Below, one piece after another: positions 1-8,439 of a stretch of DNA of 64,000 nt (its first letter is position 1; the number at the start of each line of letters is the position of its first letter). A program made the position numbers and the translations under genes. The stretch is from NCBI RefSeq assembly GCF_013346935.1, contig NZ_JAAEEB010000006.1, positions 44,801-108,800 on the forward strand. The letters run 5' to 3'. The stretch comes from Lactobacillus melliventris. GTDB lineage: Bacteria; Bacillota; Bacilli; Lactobacillales; Lactobacillaceae. The notes under the pieces were generated by a model, which was not told the origin of the DNA, did not search any database, and saw only the letters and a list, made by a program, of their open reading frames with translations.

Positions 1-1108
1 ATTCCGCTAAGTTCTTAAGATTTCCTGCTAAAGTATCCGTTTGTCCATATCCGGCACCATAGCCGTCATTAGGCAAAAACCAGCCTATTGGCATATCATG
101 CTCAAGGTACTGTTCAAGCATTGCCCGGGCACTGAATTGATAGGAAACCCCGCCATGTTCGCCGTTCAGAGTTTCCCTAATTGACTTTGGCTTTAATTCT
201 GCAGGCAAATCTTTTGGTTGATACTCCCTGTAATACTTACCATCCGGATATTTAATAGCACCCTTTTCTTCAGAATTTACTTCTACCCAATAATCCCGGT
301 TATAAGCATTTAAATGAGCTTCATAGAAGCCAAAAACTGGTGTTAGCGCTGGCCGGCCAGTTAACTGATGATAAGCCCTGATCAATTCATATGCTGAATC
401 CGCAAAGAAATAGACAGCATCAAAGCGTTTTTCTTCATGTGCAGTAGTAATTTTATTATTAGAAGCGCTGTCAAAATCGTAATGTCCGGGTTTAAAAGTA
501 TTACGGATTACGCCATAACCAGTGGTTGACCAGTAAAAGGGATTAGGAGACGCTACACCTTGATCAACCCAGTTATTGGTATTAACAATTTCAACTTTTT
601 CTCCAGCTAGTGTGAATCGACCGTTTTGCGTACCTCCACCAAAGTAATTACTATTGCAATCAACTAGGGTTTGAACTGTTAATGAATTTGTTAATTCAAC
701 TGACTTTGCTTCTTGAAAAATTGTCTTGCCGTTTTTAGTGACGCCTAAAGTAGCTGAGTTTCTGTTTAAATTAATTTCAATTATGCCCGTATCAATTTGC
801 CAACCGGTATTGGTCGCACGAATACTGGCACCATTCATACCGCAAGAATCATAAATATCTTTCACAAAAATTTGAGCATGTAAGCCAGCTTCAGATTGTT
901 CTGGTTCTTGAAACTTTTGAGTCGGATCAATATATAATCTGAATGTTGTTGAGTCCAAGATATAAAGGCGAGCTGTCAGCCCGTTTTGATAGTTAATTTC
1001 AAAATAACCTGATTGCTTAGTCACATTAGTGATGGCTTGCAACTTCAAGTTACTAAAATCGGTTACTTGGTTTTGGTCATTTTTATTAATAGTGCTCTCC
1101 TCCTTCAT
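1..1108 (-). CDS. Glycoside hydrolase family 31 enzyme, 3' part outside the window
   Basis: About 369 N-terminal residues are visible; the gene runs off the left edge. The translation shows the GH31 N-terminal beta-sandwich followed by the start of the catalytic barrel: YFGGGTQNGRF, NPFYWSTTGYGV, the FDAVYFFADSAYELI stretch and LTGRPALTPVFGFYEAH are typical of alpha-glucosidase or glucosyltransferase members. The catalytic Asp region is not in the window, so substrate is unknown. No signal peptide is seen, so it is probably cytoplasmic. It is divergent from the hydrolase-like gene at 1308. The start is unclear: the ATG at 1106-1108 has no Shine-Dalgarno sequence before it, whereas a strong AAGGAGG begins right after it (see findings). 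Confidence 0.85.
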   Translation of the reverse strand, partial: MKEESTINKNDQNQVTDFSNLKLQAITNVTKQSGYFEINYQNGLTARLYILDSTTFRLYIDPTQKFQEPEQSEAGLHAQIFVKDIYDSCGMNGASIRATNTGWQIDTGIIEINLNRNSATLGVTKNGKTIFQEAKSVELTNSLTVQTLVDCNSNYFGGGTQNGRFTLAGEKVEIVNTNNWVDQGVASPNPFYWSTTGYGVIRNTFKPGHYDFDSASNNKITTAHEEKRFDAVYFFADSAYELIRAYHQLTGRPALTPVFGFYEAHLNAYNRDYWVEVNSEEKGAIKYPDGKYYREYQPKDLPAELKPKSIRETLNGEHGGVSYQFSARAMLEQYLEHDMPIGWFLPNDGYGAGYGQTDTLAGNLKNLAE

Positions 1109-1183
1109 ATTAAAAGAAAATTAATCTTAATTAGAAATGTTTGATAGGATTGATTATATGCTAAATCAGGGTGAGGATAAATA

Positions 1184-1284
1184 GTTATACACAAAATTAT
1201 TGTCCAACCACTTATTTGTCTTTCTACTTAAAACTCAAGGTATACAGCCTTAAATTATGCTAGAATTAAGACAAGATATACAGT
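1184..1284. promoter_or_regulatory. Divergent promoter region with three TATACA boxes
   Basis: Between the divergent GH31 and hydrolase-like genes the motif TATACA occurs three times in the same orientation: GTTATACAC at 1184-1192, GGTATACAGC at 1239-1248 and GATATACAGT at 1275-1284. They may be regulator half-sites or overlapping promoter elements. Which of these applies cannot be decided from sequence alone. Confidence 0.25.
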
Positions 1285-1307
1285 TATTTTTATATAGGAA
1301 CAATAAT

Positions 1308-3326
1308 ATGACATTTATTTATACATTAAGATATATGCTGGATCCAAGAACAAATACGCCAGCAAAAGACGAAAAATTAATTGATTTTGTTAAAAAAGGC
1401 CAAATTGATGATGTTGCCTTTTTCATAAACGGCGAAGAATTAAACCACAGTCACTTAACTAAAGCTGAAACACAAGTCTGGCTAGATGCCATTAAGCCTT
1501 TACAAAAGAGACTATCTGATATAGGTGTAACTACTAGCTTAAACCCGTGGACAACTATTATGCACTCCGATCGAGGCTATCAAGTTAATCCTGAGATTGG
1601 TTTCAATACTTTTGTTGACATTGATGGTAATAAGGCTAAGGATATGGCTTGTCCTGCCGATCCTACATGGCGCAAATATTTGGCTGCCACTTATGCCCAG
1701 TATGCCAGCATACATCCCCGCCGATTATGGTTAGAAGACGATTTTCGCCACTATAATCACACCCCTTTAAAATTGATGTGTTTCTGCGACTATCATATGC
1801 AACTGTATAATGAAAAATTAGGCAAAAAAGAAACACGTGCTGAATTTGTTAAAAAGATGTTGCAACCGGGAAAACCCACTAAGGAGCGCCAAATTTACCT
1901 GGATCAAGCACGTCAAGAAATGATTGAAAATGAACATCTAATTGAGCAAGCCGTTCATGAAGTTAGTCCCGAAACAGATCTGGCACAGATGACTTCATAC
2001 CCTGACTGGCACGCTCTTGAAGGCCGAGATTGGGACAAATTGTTTAAGGCTTTAGCTGGAGAAGGTCATCCCAAGGTGGCTCGGCCCCACCTACCTGCTT
2101 ACAATGAAGTTGCGCCTCTAGCATATGGTAGAAATTTTGAAGAGTATACTCGTATTACCGCTGCTTTTTTAGGAGAAAATGCTGAATTTTACCCTGAATT
2201 AGAAAGTTATATGTATTCCCCTCTAGTCAAATCAAATGCATTTACTGCATTTCAAATTATCACTGCTGCTTTAATCGGAAGTCAGGGAATTCTACTCAAC
2301 TTATATGACATGATGGGTAATGGTATCAATGAAAGCTGGCATTACGCTGAAATGCTTGCTGACATCAAGCCATTCGTTAATCAATTATTAGAAAATCGCC
2401 TGCCGCTAGATCATTTAAGAGGGATTAAAGTTCTGGTTGATCAAGATTCCAGTTATCACTTACAAACTACTGCCGGCAAAAATGTGGAAGAACTTTTGCC
2501 CCACGAAAAAAACTGGGCTAGTCTATTAGGAGCTTTTAGTTTTGCAACAAGCATTTTACCTGTTAATCAAAAAACTTCATTAGAAAACGAAATTATTGCT
2601 GTTTCCGGGCAACTTTTACGTAATCTGGCAAATGACCAGATTACAGCATTGCTCAAAAAGAATTTGGTATTGCTTGATGGCGAGAGCATGCAAGTTTTGC
2701 TTGACCGCAATCTGGGTAACTTATTGCACGTTAACAATGCTGAGTGGCATCCAGTTCGCACCAATTATCAATCCTTTGAACAAGCCGACGGACACATTGT
2801 TGACGGCGTCAAAAATCCACGAATAACAATGTTGCAACATACTGGTAATTATTTAAAAATTGAATATCAGCCTCAAAGTGATGTAAACGTATGGTCATTT
2901 GCGTACAACTCGATTGATGAAAAATTGGGCAACGTTATGGCTGTTATTGATCAACATATTATTGTTTTACCTATGGATCAAGATCCACGCCACGGTTGGG
3001 ATTCCCAATTTATTACGTATAAGCAGGGACTGCTCCAGCAAATGCTTGATAGCATTAAACCTGTGGACTACCTAATAGGAATGCCTAACGTCAAGCTCTT
3101 GGTTGAAAACAATGGTCAAAAAGCTTGGCTCGCTAACTTTACATTAGATGGTTACCAGCAAATAAAATGGCATCTGGCAGCACCACTTGTAAGTAATGAG
3201 GCAACGATAGTTAGAAAAGTTGGTAATTCAGTTAAGAAGACAAAAATTCATATTAATGTTGAAAATGGCATTGCTTCAATAGATGAGCCTTTAGCACCAC
3301 TTGAAACTATTCAAATACTGTTTTAA
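1308..3326 (+). CDS. TIM-barrel glycoside hydrolase-like protein (clan A-like)
   Basis: A 672-aa soluble protein without signal peptide. The N-terminal half looks like a (beta/alpha)8 barrel, with the acidic motif RRLWLEDDFRHYNH at the end of a strand and a second candidate acidic site around ENAEFYPELESYMYSP. The C-terminal third is beta-rich, as in GH42-type enzymes with trimerisation and beta-sandwich domains. I do not recognise the exact family, so the substrate is open. An ATG 51 bases upstream (1257) is in frame, but AGGAAC lies 8 bases before the ATG at 1308, so I prefer that start. It faces the amino-sugar PTS locus and ends at a shared terminator. It probably acts on an oligosaccharide imported or processed by its neighbours (inference). 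Confidence 0.55.
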   Translation: MTFIYTLRYMLDPRTNTPAKDEKLIDFVKKGQIDDVAFFINGEELNHSHLTKAETQVWLDAIKPLQKRLSDIGVTTSLNPWTTIMHSDRGYQVNPEIGFNTFVDIDGNKAKDMACPADPTWRKYLAATYAQYASIHPRRLWLEDDFRHYNHTPLKLMCFCDYHMQLYNEKLGKKETRAEFVKKMLQPGKPTKERQIYLDQARQEMIENEHLIEQAVHEVSPETDLAQMTSYPDWHALEGRDWDKLFKALAGEGHPKVARPHLPAYNEVAPLAYGRNFEEYTRITAAFLGENAEFYPELESYMYSPLVKSNAFTAFQIITAALIGSQGILLNLYDMMGNGINESWHYAEMLADIKPFVNQLLENRLPLDHLRGIKVLVDQDSSYHLQTTAGKNVEELLPHEKNWASLLGAFSFATSILPVNQKTSLENEIIAVSGQLLRNLANDQITALLKKNLVLLDGESMQVLLDRNLGNLLHVNNAEWHPVRTNYQSFEQADGHIVDGVKNPRITMLQHTGNYLKIEYQPQSDVNVWSFAYNSIDEKLGNVMAVIDQHIIVLPMDQDPRHGWDSQFITYKQGLLQQMLDSIKPVDYLIGMPNVKLLVENNGQKAWLANFTLDGYQQIKWHLAAPLVSNEATIVRKVGNSVKKTKIHINVENGIASIDEPLAPLETIQILF

Positions 3327-3340
3327 ATTAAATAAAAGCC

Positions 3341-3386
3341 AAAAATAGCGCCTAGTCTCTTTGTTTAGAACTAGACGCTATTTTTT
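3341..3386. terminator. Bidirectional intrinsic terminator
   Basis: AAAAATAGCG...CTAGT pairs with ACTAG...CGCTATTTTTT, giving a long hairpin with an A-run on one side and a T-run on the other. It sits between the convergent hydrolase-like gene (ends 3326) and the PTS IIA gene (ends 3396). Confidence 0.85.
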
Positions 3387-3395
3387 ATTCAAATT

Positions 3396-3797
3396 CTACT
3401 TTTTCATATTAGCTAACATTGCAGTAACATCAACGATACCAGCTTTACCTGCTGTCACATAATCGGATGCTGCACCGCTCATTTGACTGTTGAGCCATTC
3501 AATTACCAGTGGTAAATTCATTCCCGAGATTAAGTGAATTTTTTGACCACCCATAATCAGACGACTAACCACATTTGCCGGAGTTCCACCCATTAAATCG
3601 GCGAAAACAGTAATATCTTCGATATTCATTCCTGAAATCTGCTCTTCAAATTTTTTCTTAAAATCATCAGGACCTTCAGATGGAAGCAAACATACCGTAT
3701 GTACGTGCTCTTGTTCGCCCATAATTAATTCGGCACTGGCTTTTACGCCCTCAGCCATTTTGCCATGACTAATTAAAATTAATTCTTTTTCTGCCAT
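3396..3797 (-). CDS. PTS mannose-family EIIA component
   Basis: 133-aa cytoplasmic phosphocarrier of the mannose/sorbose PTS family. The phosphorylatable histidine is His11 in LILISHGKMAEG, and the DLMGGTPANVV motif is typical of the EIIA-Man fold. It receives phosphate from HPr and passes it to the IIB encoded at 5600. It is the last gene of an operon reading isomerase - IIB - IIC - IID - IIA on the minus strand, 63 bases after IID. Full length for the family. Confidence 0.93.
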   Translation of the reverse strand: MAEKELILISHGKMAEGVKASAELIMGEQEHVHTVCLLPSEGPDDFKKKFEEQISGMNIEDITVFADLMGGTPANVVSRLIMGGQKIHLISGMNLPLVIEWLNSQMSGAASDYVTAGKAGIVDVTAMLANMKK

Positions 3798-3860
3798 ACT
3801 TTATCTTTCTATTTAATACTTTATACTATCAGCTTTACTTAAAGCAATTACTATATTTAA

Positions 3861-4679
3861 TTATATCTTAGCGATAACTCCAAGGCCACCTAAAACAATA
3901 CATAGTATTAAAACAATAAAGATTGCTTTGGTTGATGTCATACCCTTTTTACCAAGAAGCCAGTAAACAAAGCCTACAACAGCTGCTGGCAATAATTTAG
4001 GAAGGATCATGTCCAAATTATTTTGAACATTCATAGTAACTTTACCAATTTGAGGTGCCCAGGCAAACTTAATGTTAACCATAGTAGCAACAAGGGCACC
4101 AACCATGAATACACCCAAAACAGTAGCGGAATCAGTTAAAGCATTTAAGCGGTCTCTCATGTCAGTAACTAGAGAAACACCTTTGTCATAAGCAAAGTGA
4201 AGTTGTTTCCAACGGAAGACACAGATCAAAAGGCAGGCAATAACCCAAATGATAACACCAACTGGGTTTCCTTGAGTTGCCATTGAAGCAGCTAAAGCAC
4301 CAAAAATAGTTGGAATTAAAGAAGCGAAGATAGAGTCACCGATTGCGGCAAATGAGCCCATTAAACCAACTTTAATACCAGTAACGGTGTCTTTTCCTTC
4401 AATACCTTCATTTTCCTCTACGGCAAGATCAAGACCAGTGATGATTGTATTAAAGAAGTTAGAAGTGTTAAAGAACTGCATGTGAGTCTTCATCATTTCC
4501 TTTAACTCAGGAGTATCATCGCCATAAATTTTTCTCAATTGCGGCAAAATAGTGTATAAATAGCCACTATTCTGCATTCTTTCATAGTTCCAGCCTAACT
4601 GGAAACCAAACAAAGATCTACGGTTAATTTGATTGAAGTCTTGTTCAGTTAATTTATATTTAGGTTTAGAGTTCGTCAT
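3861..4679 (-). CDS. PTS mannose-family EIID component
   Basis: Membrane subunit of the sugar channel, 272 aa from the start chosen here. It opens with KYKLTEQDFNQINRRSLFGFQLGWNYERMQNSGYLYTILPQL, the EIID signature region with a cytoplasmic N-terminal helix bundle, and ends with hydrophobic segments. A longer frame starts at 4721, but AAGGAGAG lies 8 bases before the ATG at 4679, which overlaps the end of the IIC gene by 14 bases, typical of translational coupling. It forms the translocation complex with IIC. Confidence 0.93.
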   Translation of the reverse strand: MTNSKPKYKLTEQDFNQINRRSLFGFQLGWNYERMQNSGYLYTILPQLRKIYGDDTPELKEMMKTHMQFFNTSNFFNTIITGLDLAVEENEGIEGKDTVTGIKVGLMGSFAAIGDSIFASLIPTIFGALAASMATQGNPVGVIIWVIACLLICVFRWKQLHFAYDKGVSLVTDMRDRLNALTDSATVLGVFMVGALVATMVNIKFAWAPQIGKVTMNVQNNLDMILPKLLPAAVVGFVYWLLGKKGMTSTKAIFIVLILCIVLGGLGVIAKI

Positions 4680-5589
4680 CAGTAATCTCTCCTTCATCGT
4701 CATCAGAGCTTGAACTTGCACTATTACTTTGACTTTCAGTACTTTGTGCTTGCGCAGTACCTTTATTTATTGGAATATTCTTGTAATGCAAAATTGCAAG
4801 AGCTAATCCCAGCATTGCAATTGCAAGCATTGGCAAGCCGTTGAAAATAGTAGTAAAGCCTTTGTTAACAGCTGATAAGCCTGTACCCAAAGCTTGCATA
4901 CCACTAAAGAGAACTGAGAACAATGTCGTAATTGTAAAGCCCAGAATCAAATATGCTGCATGTCTCTTAACTGGCAAGTACCGGAGCAAAACAGCAAAAC
5001 CAACTGCTGGTAATGTGGCACCAGCAACAGTCAAACCATTACCAAGCCATAACAGATCTCCATTTAAAGCATTTGCGATCTGCTGTACTAATCCCTGACC
5101 AAAGGCCAATGCGATAAAGACAGGAACAGCACGTGAAAGTGACCACGGAATTGCACCGTATAAAACATTTCTTTCAACTGCCTTATAGTTAATCTTGTCT
5201 TGATCAATCAAGTGATCAATTCTGTGTGAAAAGTAGGTGTTGGCAAACCTTGCCAAAACGTCCAATTCAATCATAATAGCAGCAACTGGAACAGCAATTG
5301 AAGAAATAGCTGTTTGAGGACTCATACCTTTAATACTAGTTGAAAATGCTGTAGCTAAAACTGTACCAGTAGTAGCGTCAATTCTTGAAGCACCACCAAA
5401 AGTACCGATACCTAAAACTGTCAACTGCATTGATGCACCGATAAACAGACCGGTAGGCAGATCTCCCATGATCAGACCGGCGATCAACCCAGCACCAACT
5501 GGTGTGTTTAATGATGAATAAATTTGCAATTCATCTAAAATTTCTAATCCTGCATACAACGTAAGCAGTAATATTTGCCACCAAGCCAT
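4666..5589 (-). CDS. PTS mannose-family EIIC component with acidic C-terminal tail
   Basis: 307-aa membrane permease of the mannose/sorbose PTS family with multiple hydrophobic segments and the conserved GASMQLTVLGIGTFGGA region. The last 35 or so residues form a hydrophilic Ser/Asp/Glu-rich tail (SSSSDDDEGEITDDEL), longer than in many EIIC proteins and probably cytoplasmic. AGGAGG lies just before the start. It pairs with the IID encoded by the overlapping downstream gene. Confidence 0.92.
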   Translation of the reverse strand: MAWWQILLLTLYAGLEILDELQIYSSLNTPVGAGLIAGLIMGDLPTGLFIGASMQLTVLGIGTFGGASRIDATTGTVLATAFSTSIKGMSPQTAISSIAVPVAAIMIELDVLARFANTYFSHRIDHLIDQDKINYKAVERNVLYGAIPWSLSRAVPVFIALAFGQGLVQQIANALNGDLLWLGNGLTVAGATLPAVGFAVLLRYLPVKRHAAYLILGFTITTLFSVLFSGMQALGTGLSAVNKGFTTIFNGLPMLAIAMLGLALAILHYKNIPINKGTAQAQSTESQSNSASSSSDDDEGEITDDEL

Positions 5590-5599
5590 TTTTCTCCTC

Positions 5600-6088
5600 C
5601 TACTTCATCTTTTCATTAATCAATTTCATTAAATCCCGTGACTCAACACTAGGATTTAATTGGGCAATTAAGTTAACGCCTTTGCCAGAAATCTCTCTGA
5701 AAACATCGGCTTCATGCTCATTGATATTAACTTGCTTAGTCAATTCAGTAGTATCATCTTGTTTAGACATGTTACCAACATTGATTGTGTCCAGCTTAAT
5801 ACCCATGTTAAGCAATTCAAGAAACTTATCTGGTTTCTTAGCTACCAAAAACAGTCTCTGCTTGCCATAACGTTCTTTCTTCAGGTGATCAGCAGCTATT
5901 TCAGTTGGTAAAACACTTAGCTTAGTAGTCATAGGTGTAGCCATTCTCAAGCCGCTTTTTTGGATGTCATCCTTAGCTGCCTTCTCATCAAGAACAATAA
6001 TCCGTTCTACTTGCAACTGAGGTGTCCACAAGTTTGCCACCTGACCATGAACCAAGCGTTCATCAACTCTCGCTCCTACAATATTCAT
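5600..6088 (-). CDS. PTS mannose-family EIIB component
   Basis: 162-aa cytoplasmic phosphotransfer protein. The active histidine is His14 in VDERLVHGQVANLW, and the TINVGNMS motif matches the EIIB-Man family. It takes phosphate from IIA and phosphorylates the sugar during uptake through IIC/IID. First PTS gene of the operon, preceded by a 165-bp intergenic region with a candidate cre site and possible GntR operators. The GGAGG ribosome site is well spaced. Confidence 0.93.
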   Translation of the reverse strand: MNIVGARVDERLVHGQVANLWTPQLQVERIIVLDEKAAKDDIQKSGLRMATPMTTKLSVLPTEIAADHLKKERYGKQRLFLVAKKPDKFLELLNMGIKLDTINVGNMSKQDDTTELTKQVNINEHEADVFREISGKGVNLIAQLNPSVESRDLMKLINEKMK

Positions 6089-6128
6089 ATTTCTTCCTCC
6101 ATATCTTTTAAGGAAATCTAAATATTAA

Positions 6129-6142
6129 CAAAAACGCTTTCA
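6129..6142 (-). promoter_or_regulatory. Candidate cre site (CcpA)
   Basis: On the minus strand TGAAAGCGTTTTTG matches the cre consensus TGWNANCGNTNWCA except at the last two positions. It lies about 40 bases upstream of the PTS IIB start, where CcpA binding would allow catabolite repression. Confidence 0.5.
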
Positions 6143-6152
6143 ACCCTAATAT

Positions 6153-6204
6153 TAAGGTACCAACCAATTTTTGTCAATATATATTTTGGTATATTTAAAA
6201 TACC
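6153..6204. promoter_or_regulatory. Possible GntR (dre-like) operators upstream of the PTS genes
   Basis: Minus strand TTGGTTGGTACCTTA (6153-6167) has the TGGT-N4-ACC(A) layout of UTRA-type GntR operators but only partly matches. TGGTATATTTAAAATACC (6187-6204) is an imperfect inverted repeat with GGTAT/ATACC arms. Both resemble the better site at 8180-8195 in front of the gntR gene, suggesting co-regulation. Confidence 0.3.
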
Positions 6205-6252
6205 TTTTTTTGAAAACATAATTATACTTTTTTCAATAACAACAAAAGCATA

Positions 6253-7419
6253 CTAATGAAATTCGTGAATTGTGACTCCTTTAACCACACGATTAACCGT
6301 GCCTGTTGGAGAAGGTGTATCCGGCTTATTATTAACTTTGATTGAGGTTAACAAAGCAATTGTTTGACCAAACATTACATCGGGTAAAGCCAAATATGCA
6401 TCTGGCAACAATTCTTTCTCAGCAAACGTAAATGATTTACCTGAGAAGTTTTGTCCTTCTTTCTCCTGCCCCACGGCCATCACTAGCGGTACAATTTCGT
6501 CATCTTTAATTTCGTTTAAAATGTCCAAATCATATTGTCTGGTATAAGTATTATTTGAAACAAAATCAAAAACAATCGTCTTTTTGTCCAAAAATGACTT
6601 AGGGCCATGACGTAAGCCCATTGATGTATCAAATAGTGCTGCCACTTCTCCTGCAGTTAATTCCAAAATCTTAAGTCGCGTTTCTTCAGCAAGACCTCCT
6701 AAACTGCCACTTCCTATATAAGTAATACGATTAAAGTCAGTATCAACTAAAGATTGAATTTCATCTTCACGGTCAATGACGCTTTTACCCATCTGAGCAA
6801 TTTGCTTAACAATCTGCTCTTTTTGCTCATCTGACAATGTATCAAAAACAAGCAGTGCCATTAAGCTCATGCAGGAAAATGAGCCTGTCATGGCAAACCC
6901 CTGATCTAGTGACTTTTCCGGCATTAATAAAACTAATCCAGAAGGGTCACCTTTTAAGTCTTGTGCCAAGTGGCCTTCTGGTGCACAAGTAATCGCTACT
7001 TGATATAAATTTTTAACTAACTTTTTAGCTAACTCTACAGTTGCTACAGATTCCGGTGAGTTACCACTGCGAGCAAATGATACCAGAATTGTAGGAGTAT
7101 CTTTTGCCAAATAATCTTCCGGAGTAGATACAATTTTAGTAGTATCAATAGCTTCAAAGTCATACCTTGTTCTGTCACCATGCTTTTGTAAATATGGCAT
7201 AATCGTATTCCCAACATATGCACTAGTACCGGCACCAGTGAAAATAACTCTGACTTTGCCGCATTTTTGCTTTATTTCGTCTAAAAATTCGGTAATTTTC
7301 GCCTTGTTATTCTGATAAATTGACCATGTTTGTCCCCATAATTCAGGCTGCTGTTCAATTTCGCGAGTAGTAATTTTAGCGCCCATTTTCTCTAATTCTG
7401 CATCTGTTTTTGAAAACAT
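6253..7419 (-). CDS. agaS: SIS-domain sugar-phosphate isomerase/deaminase, AgaS family
   Basis: 388 aa, the usual AgaS length, with two SIS domains. The N-terminal one has TGAGTSAYVG (residues 61-70) and SFARSGNSPES (114-124), the sugar-phosphate binding loops; the second has YIGSGSLGGLAEE and the LRHGPKSF motif. AgaS proteins act on galactosamine-6-phosphate or related ketose/aldose phosphates. Lying between a UTRA GntR regulator and a mannose-family PTS, it probably processes the phosphorylated amino sugar brought in by that PTS. No nagA-type deacetylase is in the window, so either it lies elsewhere or the sugar is not acetylated. Confidence 0.82.
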   Translation of the reverse strand: MFSKTDAELEKMGAKITTREIEQQPELWGQTWSIYQNNKAKITEFLDEIKQKCGKVRVIFTGAGTSAYVGNTIMPYLQKHGDRTRYDFEAIDTTKIVSTPEDYLAKDTPTILVSFARSGNSPESVATVELAKKLVKNLYQVAITCAPEGHLAQDLKGDPSGLVLLMPEKSLDQGFAMTGSFSCMSLMALLVFDTLSDEQKEQIVKQIAQMGKSVIDREDEIQSLVDTDFNRITYIGSGSLGGLAEETRLKILELTAGEVAALFDTSMGLRHGPKSFLDKKTIVFDFVSNNTYTRQYDLDILNEIKDDEIVPLVMAVGQEKEGQNFSGKSFTFAEKELLPDAYLALPDVMFGQTIALLTSIKVNNKPDTPSPTGTVNRVVKGVTIHEFH

Positions 7420-7442
7420 AATTATTTTCCTTCCTTATATAA

Positions 7443-8159
7443 CTAAGATAAATCATTATATTGACGTGAACGATAAACGAATTTATCGCCTCTAGCCAAA
7501 GAAATTGTAAACTCTACTGGTACATTTTTATCATTAATAGTTTTTCGAAATATTTTTAGACTCGGTGCACCGACTTTCTCAGCCAAATTTTTACTCTCTT
7601 CAGAATTAAGACAAACCGCTTCAACATCTTCAAAAGCCATTACACTAATTTGGTTGTATTTTTCTTTCATAACAGTATAGAGTGGCTTAGATTTTAAATC
7701 ATCAATAACAAGTTCAGGGAATATTTTTTCCGGCAAATAGGACGTACTGAAAATTCGCGGCTCATTATTAGCAAGACGCAAACGTACAAGCTTGTATGTT
7801 TTTTCTGTTGGTCCTAAATTTAGCTGTGCTGCAATATTTTTATCCGGGATAATCAAGTCTAAACTTTGATTTTTAGTTGAAGCCTTCTGACCAGTTCGTT
7901 TTAATTCTTCTGAAAAAGAGTACATCCCTCCAATATTAGGCTGATTAAGAAAAGTACTTGAAACAAAAGTACCTTTACCATGAAGACGATAAATCAGTCC
8001 CCGTTCTTCAAGATCCAGAAGTGCTAACCTAACTGTATTACGGCTAACCCCATATTTAACCAATAGTTGTCGTTCACTAGGTAATTTGGCATTAGGTTTC
8101 ATATTTTTTATCTGTTTTTCTAAGTCTAAAATTACTTGTCGATAAAGTGGTTTTCCCAT
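7443..8159 (-). CDS. GntR/HutC-family regulator with UTRA domain
   Basis: 238 aa. A winged helix-turn-helix occupies about residues 1-70 (KLPSERQLLVKYGVSRNTVR, then LHGKGTFV). A UTRA effector-binding domain follows, ending with VEFTISLARGDKFVYRSRQ. Such proteins usually sense a phosphorylated sugar such as glucosamine-6-phosphate. It is encoded 23 bases upstream of the AgaS gene on the same strand, and a dre-like site lies in front of its own start, so autoregulation together with the PTS operon is likely. The ribosome site GAGGAGGGGG is strong. Confidence 0.88.
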   Translation of the reverse strand: MGKPLYRQVILDLEKQIKNMKPNAKLPSERQLLVKYGVSRNTVRLALLDLEERGLIYRLHGKGTFVSSTFLNQPNIGGMYSFSEELKRTGQKASTKNQSLDLIIPDKNIAAQLNLGPTEKTYKLVRLRLANNEPRIFSTSYLPEKIFPELVIDDLKSKPLYTVMKEKYNQISVMAFEDVEAVCLNSEESKNLAEKVGAPSLKIFRKTINDKNVPVEFTISLARGDKFVYRSRQYNDLS

Positions 8160-8179
8160 TAATACCCCCTCCTCAATTA

Positions 8180-8195
8180 ACTGGTTGATACCACT
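8180..8195. promoter_or_regulatory. dre-like operator of the UTRA GntR regulator
   Basis: ACTGGTTGATACCACT sits 20 bases upstream of the gntR start. Both six-base arms (ACTGGT and ACCACT) equal those of the known DasR/NagR-type dre consensus ACTGGTCTAGACCACT; only the central four bases differ. This supports an amino-sugar-phosphate-responsive regulator. Confidence 0.55.
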
Positions 8196-8276
8196 TAAAG
8201 TTTATCAAAGAAAGCGGTTCATTGCAATTTGATTTTAGTGTTTTACAAATAATAAAAATGAAATAGGAGATTAAAA

Positions 8277-8307
8277 ATACCATTAAGAGAAAACCCTTAA
8301 TGGTATT
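8277..8307 (-). terminator. Terminator of the uronate oligosaccharide operon
   Basis: AATACCATTAAG and CTTAATGGTATT form a 12-bp perfect stem. On the minus strand it is followed by a short T-run. It lies downstream of the last operon gene (ends 8440). A weaker hairpin (TGATTCATT/AATGAATCA, 8390-8420) lies between. Confidence 0.75.
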
Positions 8308-8439
8308 AACTAGATTTATTCAACTAATTTTTAAAAGTAATATTTTCCCCAAATTTTTCACTCAAGTAAATAAGTTTTTGACTTATTATTGATTCATTAA
8401 TTTAAAGAAAAAATGAATCAGCCGAAATACAATAACTAT

